A DNA stretch of 64,000 nt from Nereocystis luetkeana. Taxonomy: Eukaryota; Sar; Phaeophyceae; Laminariales; Laminariaceae. Shown here piece by piece: positions 56,108-64,000 of the stretch. The position numbers were made by a program, and so were the translations under genes. The notes beneath the pieces were generated by a model. The model saw only the letters and a program-made list of their open reading frames with translations. It had not been told where the DNA came from and made no database searches. The first letter of the stretch is position 1. Each line of letters starts with the position of its first letter. The DNA lies in NCBI GenBank assembly GCA_031213475.1, contig JARUPZ010000024.1:1922001-1986000 (forward strand), in the 5' to 3' direction.

Positions 56108-57147
56108 ACTATTCATATTACAATCTAGGATACCCAGCAGCACATTTTTCGTAAGCATTCACGATGTCTCCAGCGCGCAGGCTCGAATTTTCCTGGTAAC
56201 AAATATGAATGTCTGCGATAATCGCACTCACGACTCAACCTTGGTGGTTCTAGAGCCCATCCCACTTCGTATATACGGTCCGTAGAGTCTGCTAGAAGCG
56301 AAGCACAAGAAGATCCAATCCTGGTGGATATACAATACCTACCCACTAGATGTGGTTGTACTTAACTTACAGTAAGTACAGCACTATCCATTAGATACGG
56401 TATGATACACGAGCAGCGGGTCGTGAGTTCGAACCTTGCATAGCTCCCGTTGCAACAACAGAGCAGGCTGCTGCTACCACTGGCGCTTGGGCAAGTTGAC
56501 CCGACTTCCCCCCCGAGAGGAGCAGGTGCGGTGGAGATGGCCACCCCCGGGAGAGTCTTCTGCTCTGTAACTGTTTTGTTGTGCTATAATGGACGATCGC
56601 GATTGACCGTTTGATCGACGGTATCTATAGATTGACAAGATTGAAATGTTGGACCGGATCTGAATCTGCTACTTTTGCTCTGCAATTCTGAAGTCCTGCT
56701 AGACACAAAAACGAGTTCACCGAAACGAGACACACCGGCCCGCACCTGATTGCCCGGCAAGGCTGCCACTCCTGCTCTCACGGTGCTTGCTTCCTTTCGC
56801 AGTAGTGCAGTCGTAGGGGAACACCACTGCTGTACGCATACGTAAGCTTTCGCTAGAAGCAGCGCCAGTTTGTTTCACAAACAAACATGCCAACAGGTAG
56901 GGGATGCCAACAGTATAGCCCCGACATGCCCCTGAAGAAAAACGCCGCACCATATTCCACAAACCCTCACTCTGCTACAGACACACCTTGCTGCACACAT
57001 GCGCTTTGCGGAGTTGTGGAGACATACACTACGACGGATTTGCCCTTGCAGTGAGTGCCCTGCCTTGGCGAAGTGAGCACCTGGATCGGACATCACTTGG
57101 CTCCAGTGGCACAATCGATTCGACCATCCGATCCACCACACTGCACG
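56108..57147. other. region without a supported gene
   Basis: A tRNA-like B-box (gtcgtgagttcgaaccttgc, about 56419-56438) suggests a SINE fragment at 56380-56450. Other ORFs are short. Confidence 0.4.
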
Positions 57148-57471
57148 ATGGAGGCGAGAGTGAAAATCGAGGTTGATAACAATCAAAATGGAAGAAGCAG
57201 TGGCATCTCTCAGCAGACTCTGGAGGACGCTGCTGGAGTGGCGGGTGCGGGAGGCAATGTCGATGCCGTGTTAGTCGGGGGGACACGGCCGGCTTCTTGC
57301 TCTGTGGATGATAACTGCCGGGAAAGTCTTGAGAGCGAGGGAGGTCAGTGGCCGCTGCGTTGTCATTCATGGCTTCGCAACATGTTGGAGCCAGCAGTCG
57401 ATCAAACCCTGTGGCTAATTTATTTGAATGCGAGTACAAGGTGTCTGCGGCTGACCCTGCTCTCTCATTGA
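57148..57471 (+). CDS. N-terminal family, copy 3 (longest)
   Basis: ATG 57148 opens 107 codons: a KIEVDNNQNG start, SGISQQTLEDAAGVAGAGGN, GGTRPASCSVDDNCRESL, then EGGQ. Order and spacing are shared with 32214-32393 and, without the middle block, 18167-18451. A possible donor (GAGGGAG|GTCAGT) near 57340 lies just after the conserved part, so the true exon may end there. Shared upstream sequence (gatccaccacactgca) implies that DNA beyond the coding part was copied as well. Function unknown; it may be a host gene family or the first exon of a transposon gene. Confidence 0.4.
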   Translation: MEARVKIEVDNNQNGRSSGISQQTLEDAAGVAGAGGNVDAVLVGGTRPASCSVDDNCRESLESEGGQWPLRCHSWLRNMLEPAVDQTLWLIYLNASTRCLRLTLLSH

Positions 57472-57839
57472 AGCGACCCCCAAAACTCAAAACTCAAGAC
57501 TTCGGTACAGTAACGGTGGCTGTCAGTTGCCGGTGGCCATGGAAGGACGCGTGGTAGGTCGAGCGTGGATCGTGTAGACCCAGAAGATTGATATACGCTG
57601 TCGCTAGGAAGTCGCCTAGCAGGATATTTGGAACTGTCGTCAACTTTTGTTCGTTCGTGGATGGTGGACCGCAGTGGATACTTTGTTGTTGGTTGTCGTC
57701 TCGTCGCCATCATCAAAAGGCACGTACTCGTACCTACGTACCAGGTACGGAGGAAACGAAACGCAAACATCAGGAACCTGCAGGAAATGTACCATAGGCG
57801 TGCGTGGTGGAAGGCACGGCAACCACCACGAAGCCATCG

Positions 57840-58420
57840 CCACTAAAACCGCCATCACCACCACCACCACCACTAGGCTTTTCGGCTTGCTCCGCTCCTC
57901 AGTCAAACCCCCTCCCTTCCTTCTTCGGCTCGTCGCTGACTGGTGCTTTCTCTTCCCTCGGCGGTGCGTGTGCCTTGCTCAGGAGGCACGTATCGACATA
58001 TACTAAAGGAAAGCAACACATAAAAGTCCAGAGTAAGGTGGGAAAGTAGTAGACGAGTACGTGGCGTCAATCAAGCACGACGACCACGACCACAGCCTCT
58101 GCCGCCACCATCACCACCACCAGGCTTCGCGTCTACTGTTGCTCCGCTCCACAGTCAAACCCTCTCCCTTCCTGCTTCGGCTTGTCGCTGGCTGGCGCTA
58201 TCGCTCCCCTGGGCCCGTCACTACGAGTACTCTGCTGCTGCGCCGGCATCCAACCAGCAACAACACACCCAACCGCCAAACACGCCCGAACACCACCACC
58301 ACCACCTCCACTACTGCCACCAGACCTTCGCGCGTCTAGCCCCGCTCCGCAGTCGACCTCTCTCTCTTCCTGCTTCGGCCGACGCTGGGTGCGGGCGGTC
58401 GGATCACTGTTTGTTTTCTG
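57840..58420. repeat. degenerate tandem repeat of about 200-250 bp with coding-like bias on minus
   Basis: Three units contain ccgctcc(t/a)cagtc(a/g)a(c)cc, tctcccttcctgcttcggc and a following tgcgcc-like block (57873, 58122, 58322). On minus they encode similar peptides, ending KPKQEGRGFDCGAE or RPKQEEREVDCGAG, each next to a Gly run. Confidence 0.7.
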
Positions 58421-58738
58421 TTCTGCTGCTTCTTTTGTTTTCGAGCAAGGCTCAATCAATAGAAAAAACAGTAGAGCAAGGTATGAAACAAAAATAGGTC
58501 GACTGTAAAATCCACGCCTGAACATATTTTGGTCGCGACACCTGTGTCCAGCATGGGTTAACCCCTCTGGGACCCCCTCGATAGCGACCAGAACAACGGT
58601 TGGTAACGTTGGCGTTATCAACCATTGAGTCGCCTCTAGGAGCAGCGTGTGCGCCCGGCAATACGGGTAGAGGACTATGTTGCGCCCATACCGAACGAGT
58701 TCTTGGCATTTTAACTCAAACACCATCCATTGCATCAT
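58133..58738 (-). CDS. uncertain minus-strand ORF across the tandem repeat
   Basis: 201 codons; the N-terminal 90 residues have a mixed composition with a hydrophobic stretch (IFVSYLALLFFLLIEP) and the C-terminal half is repeat-derived (PKQEEREVDCGAGL, Gly/Ser run, PKQEGRGFDCGAE). The end is open towards further repeat units. It could be an exon of a repeat protein or chance. Confidence 0.25.
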   Translation of the reverse strand: MMQWMVFELKCQELVRYGRNIVLYPYCRAHTLLLEATQWLITPTLPTVVLVAIEGVPEGLTHAGHRCRDQNMFRRGFYSRPIFVSYLALLFFLLIEPCSKTKEAAEQKTNSDPTARTQRRPKQEEREVDCGAGLDARRSGGSSGGGGGGVRACLAVGCVVAGWMPAQQQSTRSDGPRGAIAPASDKPKQEGRGFDCGAEQQ

Positions 58739-58741
58739 CCC

Positions 58742-59518
58742 TCAATCATGAAGTGGCCGTTGCTGTAACCGGGATTTTTTTTTACCGTCAATTTTCCACG
58801 CTGAAGTGTCCTCAGAGAGGTCATGCATGTTTTCATGCACGATGTGCCATATAGCGTTTTTTGCGGGAAGAGTGGGTTCAATGGGGGGGACGAAACACCA
58901 AGGCGGCCTGAGTGAGCTGGGGTTTCGTCCACATGTGGTCTTGGCTTTTCGGCGCATTTCTTCTTGTGAACCGTTGAAAAGTTTACTTCGACAGGCGTGA
59001 CGAGGGTTGCGTGATAACCTACGTGTCGGACGCACAGAAGAGCAATAAGCAGGATAACGTTGCGTTGCGTTGCGGTGCGGTGGCACGCTTCGTACACACG
59101 CTTCGACGGCGCGCGTTGTACAATTTTGGCGATGCGGCCGTTCACTTGCGAGTCGATGCAAGTTTAGACATCAGGCGTGCCGGAGGTTGCTTGTTCAGCC
59201 AGTGTCGAAAGCAACAACTGATGCCAAGCCCGAGGATGTTTTGTTACAGGTTGCACGCTGCTGCTGTACATTCACGCGATCCGCTGCTTCACGTGGCACA
59301 CCTTTCGTGAAGCGCTCTGCGGCCTGCGAAGAAACGAAATTGAGGCACAGCATTGCGTGCAGCGTATTTTCCAGGCACGAAATCTCGCGAAACAGCCGTG
59401 TGTCTTGTTTTGGACTTGATCTCGTACACGACGAGTCCTTTTTCATTTTTATTCCAGGTTTAAGCCCAATTGTAGCTCCCATCATGGTACCCCACGCCAC
59501 GCATTCCACGTAACACAC
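58742..59518 (-). CDS. possible minus-strand gene, exons not settled
   Basis: Frame 59518-59195 (107 codons from ATG) and frame 59161-58742 (139 codons) both look protein-like: the first has SCLENTLHAMLCLNFVSSQA, the second ends with ENMHDLSEDTSAWKIDGKKK before a stop. They may be neighbouring exons, but no convincing donor/acceptor pair was found. No domain. Confidence 0.3.
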
Positions 59519-59714
59519 TAGAATTTAAGAACTCCTGCCCCCAACACTCGACACACACCCTTTCACATTCTTCTGCGTACGCGGTGAAAATGATGATATC
59601 CCAACTCCAACGTTCCCGTGCGCATAAAAAGCAGGCCTGTAGGTACCAAGTCGGGTGCTCTTGTCGATTCGACCGACGATTTGTTCGCCGAATACTTTCA
59701 ACGATGGTATACTA

Positions 59715-59819
59715 TTACGGGGGACTATAGTTAATAGGACCTATGGTATACATAAAAACCTATATATTTAACCATTTTTACTAACAATATCTGGTCCTAT
59801 TAACTATGGTCCCCCGTAA
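59715..59819 (+). mobile_element. TA-targeting MITE, copy F
   Basis: 105 bp, C-TA...TA-G flanks (59713-59714, 59820-59821), both ends intact. Confidence 0.93.
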
Positions 59820-60064
59820 TAGGCCCACAGACCGAAACAACATTGCCACTAATCTTCCCTTCTATGTACAAAGGTAGAAAATGTACCCCCCACCCCACCC
59901 CCCCCCCCCTTCGCCCGTGCGGGGGGGGGTGCGTATGATAGGACGTCTTTCTGTTTTTTCGTCCGCACCAACGACGGAAATAATATCGCAGAACGTCTGT
60001 CGCGATCACGCTGCCGGCCGGCAATGACTGCGAGAGACACCTTCATGAATACCGGTAGGTTCTA

Positions 60065-60169
60065 TTACGGGGGGGCATAGTTAACAGGACCAAATATTGT
60101 TAGTAAAAATGGTTTAACATATAGGTTTTTATGTGTACCATAGGTCCTGTTAACTATGGCCCCCCGTAA
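60065..60169 (-). mobile_element. TA-targeting MITE, copy G
   Basis: 105 bp, TA flanks (60063-60064, 60170-60171). It lies 245 bp from copy F in opposite orientation. Confidence 0.93.
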
Positions 60170-60171
60170 TA

Positions 60172-60834
60172 ACAATAAAATCAATAACCTAAGGGGGGGT
60201 CTTGTATTATCAAATTCGTTGCAACTTCAACCTAAAACATCAAATTTTTATTGTTTTTGTGCCGCTGCCTCTGAATCATCAAGTTCCTCTTTCAGATCTG
60301 GGCAGCATCGTGTTATATCAGGAACCTCTCCTGTACAAAGATGTCACGTTTAGATTGGTTAATGTCTGTCGGAGACCTTTTTTAACCTTCTATACGGCGA
60401 TCCCCCATCCCCTACAGCTCCGTATGTGTATGGAAACCCCTGCCCTTTCGCATGCATGCTATGGTATTTGTTCTTGGTACATGCATGCTGTGATTCTGTT
60501 CCCACTGTTATTGTGTCGTACGCCTGCGATATACACTGTAAATATAAAATTCTGCATTAAGCGCCGAGCACGTCGAAACGTTACTTTTAGAATGGCGTGG
60601 CAACGCACTTCCACGGGATCGAAGATGGCATTGTGTTGTGCCCGCTGTTTAGCCGTTCCGGTGGCACCACACGTCACAGCGTCGTGCCTGTTTGTGGTCT
60701 GCCAGAGGCCCGAACTGCCGTCTTCTGGCCTGTTTGCTGATTGATATCTGCTGTGACCCACACGACCGCAACGCACGACCACCCGCAACCGCCGACCAGC
60801 GGACCAAGCACCCCACAGTAACAGTGAAACCCGC
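60172..60834. other. region without a supported gene
   Basis: ORF 60202-60744 (+, 180 codons) shows no domain and has no clear start. It lies upstream of the next gene and may include its 5' exons. Confidence 0.35.
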
Positions 60835-61597
60835 GTGGAGCAGCGAATGAGCGCGAGGGTACGAGTCCCGTCCCTGAAGCTCCGAATCGGTGGCGCTGGC
60901 TCCGACGTCGACATGCCCCGCCGGAAAAAGAGAAGAGAGGGTGCCGAGGAGGCGGAGCACGTGTCGGTCACCGAGACGGTCCGCCGCAAGATGCAGCAGG
61001 TCGTGGTCGAGCAGCGAACGAGCGCGAGGACGCGGGTGCCGTCTCTCAAGGTCCGAATCGGCGCTGGCTCTGGTGTCCGAACCAGCGCTAGCTTCAACGT
61101 CGACATGCCGAGTCCGACAAGGATAGTCGAGGGTGCTGAGGAGGACGTGGAGGAGGAAGAGGAGGAGGAGGAGGAGGAGGAGGAGGGGGGGCAGGGGGAG
61201 GAGGAGGGGGGAAAGGAGGAGGAGGAGGAGGAGGTGGAGGATGTGGAGGAGGAGGAGGAAGAGGAGGAGGAGGAGGAGGAGGGGGGGGGGGGAGGGGGTG
61301 GAGGAGGAGAAGGGGGAGGAGCAGGAGCAGGAGCAGGAGAAGGAGGTGGAAGACGAGTCGTTCGCCGAGATGGAGATGGTCCGCCGCGGGATGGTCGTTG
61401 AGCTGAACGGCGAAGACGGCGAAGGAAACGAGGATAATGGCACTCCAAACAACCAGAACGGAAAGGAGCCGTGGGGCAAGCCCGACGGCGATACGGTTCT
61501 GGAGCCTGCCGGAACTAACGCACCGTGGGAATGGACGCTGGCCATGAAGCTCGTGCTGATTCAGTTGGGTGAGATTAAGAACCACCTTCGTGCATAG
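60835..61597 (+). CDS. glutamate-rich protein gene, frame change in a GGA tract
   Basis: Frame 1 (60835-61401) has two copies of a block of about 60 residues: (V)EQR-x-SAR-x-RVPSLK-x-RIG ... VDMP, with a basic patch (RRKKRREG) and VTETVRRKMQQ between, then poly-Glu and poly-Gly from the GGA repeat. The natural-looking C-terminus (EDESFAEMEMVRRGMVVELN ... WTLAMKLVLIQLGEIKNHLR, stop 61595-61597) is in another frame. Either an intron lies in the GGA tract or repeat slippage broke the gene. The start is unclear: an acceptor such as ccccacag before 60820 is possible and ATG occurs at about 60847. Function unknown. Confidence 0.5.
61143..61345 (+). repeat. GGA microsatellite in coding sequence
   Basis: About 200 bp of GGA/GAA triplets with G-runs. 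It makes opposite-strand Ser/Pro ORFs up to 329 codons, which are rejected. Confidence 0.97.
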
Positions 61598-61675
61598 CCG
61601 AGAGGGTGACCGCTGCTCGCACACTTGCGCAGACTCGTGGCCGTGACCCCGTGCAATCTATCGCGGCTCAAGCCA

Positions 61676-62149
61676 TGTCCCAGCTATACAGCAGTAGAGT
61701 CAAGACTCGGCTTCACGCGTTTACGCGCTCAATCGCTTGATAGCTTCTCTCGTACTGCTGACGGTATTCTAAAGTTAATGTATACAGTAGGGCATGTGTG
61801 GTAGTATCACCAGTCAAGCAGGAGCATTACTACTGTAGTTATGCCCCCGCATCAAAAAGCGGCGTACCGCCCCTCCTAAGAGCTGTCGGTGCCTGCTATT
61901 GCTACTAGCGTGTGTCCCAGCTATACAGCAGTAGAGTCAAGACTCGGCTTCACGCGTTTACGCGCTCAATCGCTTGATAGCTTCTCTCGTACTGCTGACG
62001 GTATTCTGAAGTTAATGTATACAGTAGGGCATGTGTGGTAGTATCACCAGTCAAGCAGGAGCATTACTACTGTAGTTATGCCCCCGCATCAAAAAGCGGC
62101 GTACCGCCCCTCCTAAGAGCTGTCGGTGCCTGCTATTGCTACTAGCGTG
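61676..62149 (+). repeat. recent 237-bp tandem duplication
   Basis: Units 61676-61912 and 61913-62149 differ at one visible position (tattctaaag against tattctgaag). Each carries TACAGCAGTA (61687, 61924), ATACAGTAG and CTACTGTAG motifs, so those motifs predate the duplication. Confidence 0.97.
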
Positions 62150-62850
62150 TAGGCCTCCAGCCCAGAGTTGTCCGACGAGGAGCGCATCACACTTGTCTTG
62201 TCTTCGTTGGGCCATAGGCACCCACCCTTGTATTGTTATTTACCCGTTTGATCCTTCAGAGAAAAGGACAAAGCCGTGCAGGTTCCTGGGATAGGGGGTG
62301 GTGCATGGAGTGCTCGAACTACGATGCAACTAGTTGCACGAGCGACACACGAGCAGCATGTTTTACACTACTCGGACCGCTGCGCGCTCACGCTCACACT
62401 GTCTGCAGCCGATTGATAAGATCACCCCTCTCGTCTTTGTGGTCCCGGCACGGTACCTGTGGTCCCCCAAAACGTTCAAGAACACTGCAGTCTGACTGCC
62501 AGGCGAACAATGGCGTAGGCGTTTCCTACTCGATAATTCCCAAACCTTGCGCGCGGGTGCGGGGGGGGCAGGGGGGGGTTATCGCTGTTGATCCAACAAC
62601 ATGTTTCAAGCTGCATAAAGAGCACTGAACCTGAACGATGGGTGGTAGTGCAATACCACTTTTTTCCTACCCCTTCTTTTTGTATCTCTTTATGCTTCCA
62701 ATCTCAACTCGTAGACTATTGAGGAGGTTTCATCTTTCATCCGATAGCATCATCGGTGCTGCTCCATTAACCGTTGTTTTTGCCTGTCTGAGCTTATCGA
62801 TAATGGTACTGCAAAACTCATCTTGTTATTTTCCATCCACGTTATTTTCG
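62150..62850. other. region without a supported gene
   Basis: ORF 62233-62628 (+, 131 codons) has no domain. G-runs near 62561-62578. Confidence 0.4.
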
Positions 62851-63117
62851 ATGACGCAGTGAAGGAGTTCCGGCCGTTCAAGACTGCCGGCAGGAAAGGC
62901 AGCGTCGCCGAGAAGTGGGGGCTGATGCATGCCAAAATCCTTGCCGAGGAAGGCAGCGCGATCGGAGTCGCGCTAGCGGGAATTTCCAAGTCGCGGTTGA
63001 AGTCACATTTCCGTCTTCTGCTGGCATACAAGCGCAAGAGCATCGGTGAAGCACGACTTGCTTCCGGCGGAGACTTGGAGGAGGTCGAGGGGCGAGACGC
63101 CATCCCGGTGAGAATTG
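62851..63117 (+). CDS. exon with a possible Myb/SANT-like (trihelix-type) domain
   Basis: The open frame runs into a donor (ATCCCG|GTGAGA) at 63117/63118. The translation has FDDAVKEFRPFKTAGRKG..., W at the expected place (AEKWGLMHAKIL), then KSRLKSHFRLLLAYKRKSIG and ARLASGGDLEEVEGR. The order aromatic-AV-PF, Trp, basic F-x-LL, (A)SG-x-x-E resembles Myb/SANT-like DNA-binding domains found in many transposon-related and host proteins of protists. The acceptor is not certain (cgatgacgcag at 62862, or further left). Family assignment is inference. Confidence 0.45.
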
Positions 63118-63964
63118 ATAGCCCTGCAAGCTGTTGACGCGCAACACACCCGCGGTAGCCGACGCTTTATCATAACGGCGCTGCTGAGGTTAAGCTTGCA
63201 TGCGCAGTATTGTGCCCGCTAGACGTAGGTCATGCTGTACTGAGCTCGCACGTGCAGGAACTGCTAAGCTTGGGGTCAAAACGTAACTCGGGCAGCAACA
63301 TTAACTTTAAGGAGAATGTACTCGGCAGCAGCACGCTGATGTTGTAAATTGTATCTTTATAGTGGTATGCTGGGGGTTGCACTGCTGCTGAAGACCCCTG
63401 CTTCGATCGAGACATCGGTGTACCGTTTTTTGGCCAAAACATATTCTGACTGACGGGGCCCCTCAAGGGCGCTGAGGAACTACATGCTCAATATCGTTGG
63501 AAGGCCGCTGTTATTAGTGTTTTACTTAATTTTGTTATCTGCGTGCCTTAAGACATGCGGCTATTTTTTTTTGTTCCTCGTGTTGCCATATTTTGGGTGA
63601 ATTGAGGAGCACACCCGAATTTAAGGAGCCTCAGAAAAGTAAAACCTACCCCAACCGTGGCACGCGTCTAAAAAAATGCTTACTTTTGTCCATCGTGCAC
63701 GGTGCCCGGGTAGTATCAATAACTGCAATCTGCGTGGAACCTTTCGCCGGCCTGGTGCTTGGGCCTGTAGCAAACGACACACGCGCGTCTCGCGAAGCTC
63801 CAACTTGAGCTCGCGTGAATCTGGCGTTGCGTGTGACGAGACAGCAGTGTTTGCAGCTCTGCAGCGCGACTCAGGGGTTTGTCAAAGGTCGCCGGAAGGC
63901 CCACTTTGTTTTTATTTTCGTCCCATCTGCAGTACGCACCCGCGGTTGAGAAGCTGGGAGTTCG

Positions 63965-63965
<1 letters not shown>
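63118..63965. other. intron or intergenic sequence
   Basis: It probably begins as the intron after the previous exon. ORFs 63593-63808 (+) and 63716-63904 (-) are short and without domains. Confidence 0.4.

Positions 63966-64000
<35 letters not shown>
63966..64000 (+). repeat. GAT microsatellite at the window end
   Basis: Perfect TGA/GAT triplets up to the last base; it continues beyond the window. Confidence 0.95.

Noticed and set aside
60459-61448. 329-codon minus-strand ORF with poly-Ser and poly-Pro
   Set aside because: Antisense to the GGA tract and the better supported plus-strand gene; no domain.

Overview
The window looks like eukaryotic nuclear DNA of roughly balanced base composition, dominated by transposable elements, with few intact genes. 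Reasons: GT-AG spliced exon candidates, tRNA-derived SINE-like repeats, dispersed tRNA-Lys genes with oligo-T terminators, LINE, Ty3/gypsy, LTR, Harbinger-like and MITE sequences, and many trinucleotide microsatellites. The style of the retroelement proteins and the short-repeat content suggest a stramenopile such as a brown alga. That is inference; no species can be named from the sequence alone.

Layout. 0-5 kb: one possible exon and small repeats. 5.6-8.8 kb: a broken R2-like non-LTR retrotransposon. 9.2-13.2 kb: a very young, apparently non-autonomous LTR element (261-bp LTRs with one difference, 5-bp target duplication). 13.2-14.7 kb: a tandem repeat array. 15.5-16.2 kb: the tail of a LINE on the minus strand. 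19.1-20.0 kb: a Harbinger-like element inside an older repeat whose empty copies lie at 22.4 and 22.7 kb. 25.6-28.2 kb: a long exon and a gag-like two-zinc-knuckle gene. 30.8-31.8 kb: a decayed Ty3/gypsy integrase tail. 32.6-33.6 kb: a cluster of one perfect palindrome plus SINE-like copies. 36-49 kb: four tRNA-Lys(CUU) genes in repeated cassettes, a 2-kb fold-back element and a nest of repeats at 41.5-45.7 kb. 51.7-53.6 kb: the best host-gene models. 57-63 kb: a member of a small gene family, coding-like tandem repeats, a glutamate-rich gene, a recent 237-bp tandem duplication and an exon with a possible Myb/SANT-like domain.

The main result is a set of short motifs of the form TA-x-TA that are strongly over-represented: TATTAATA, TACCWGGTA, TACTGCTGTA/TACAGCAGTA, and also TACWGTA. 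Several are insertions relative to a paralogous copy that has only one TA. A 105-bp MITE family (seven copies) inserts at TA, often CTAG, and ends in TTACGG and CCGTAA. Loss of the element leaving two base pairs from each end would give exactly C-TATTAATA-G. I read these motifs as excision scars of several TA-targeting transposon families, so the sequence keeps a record of elements that are no longer present.
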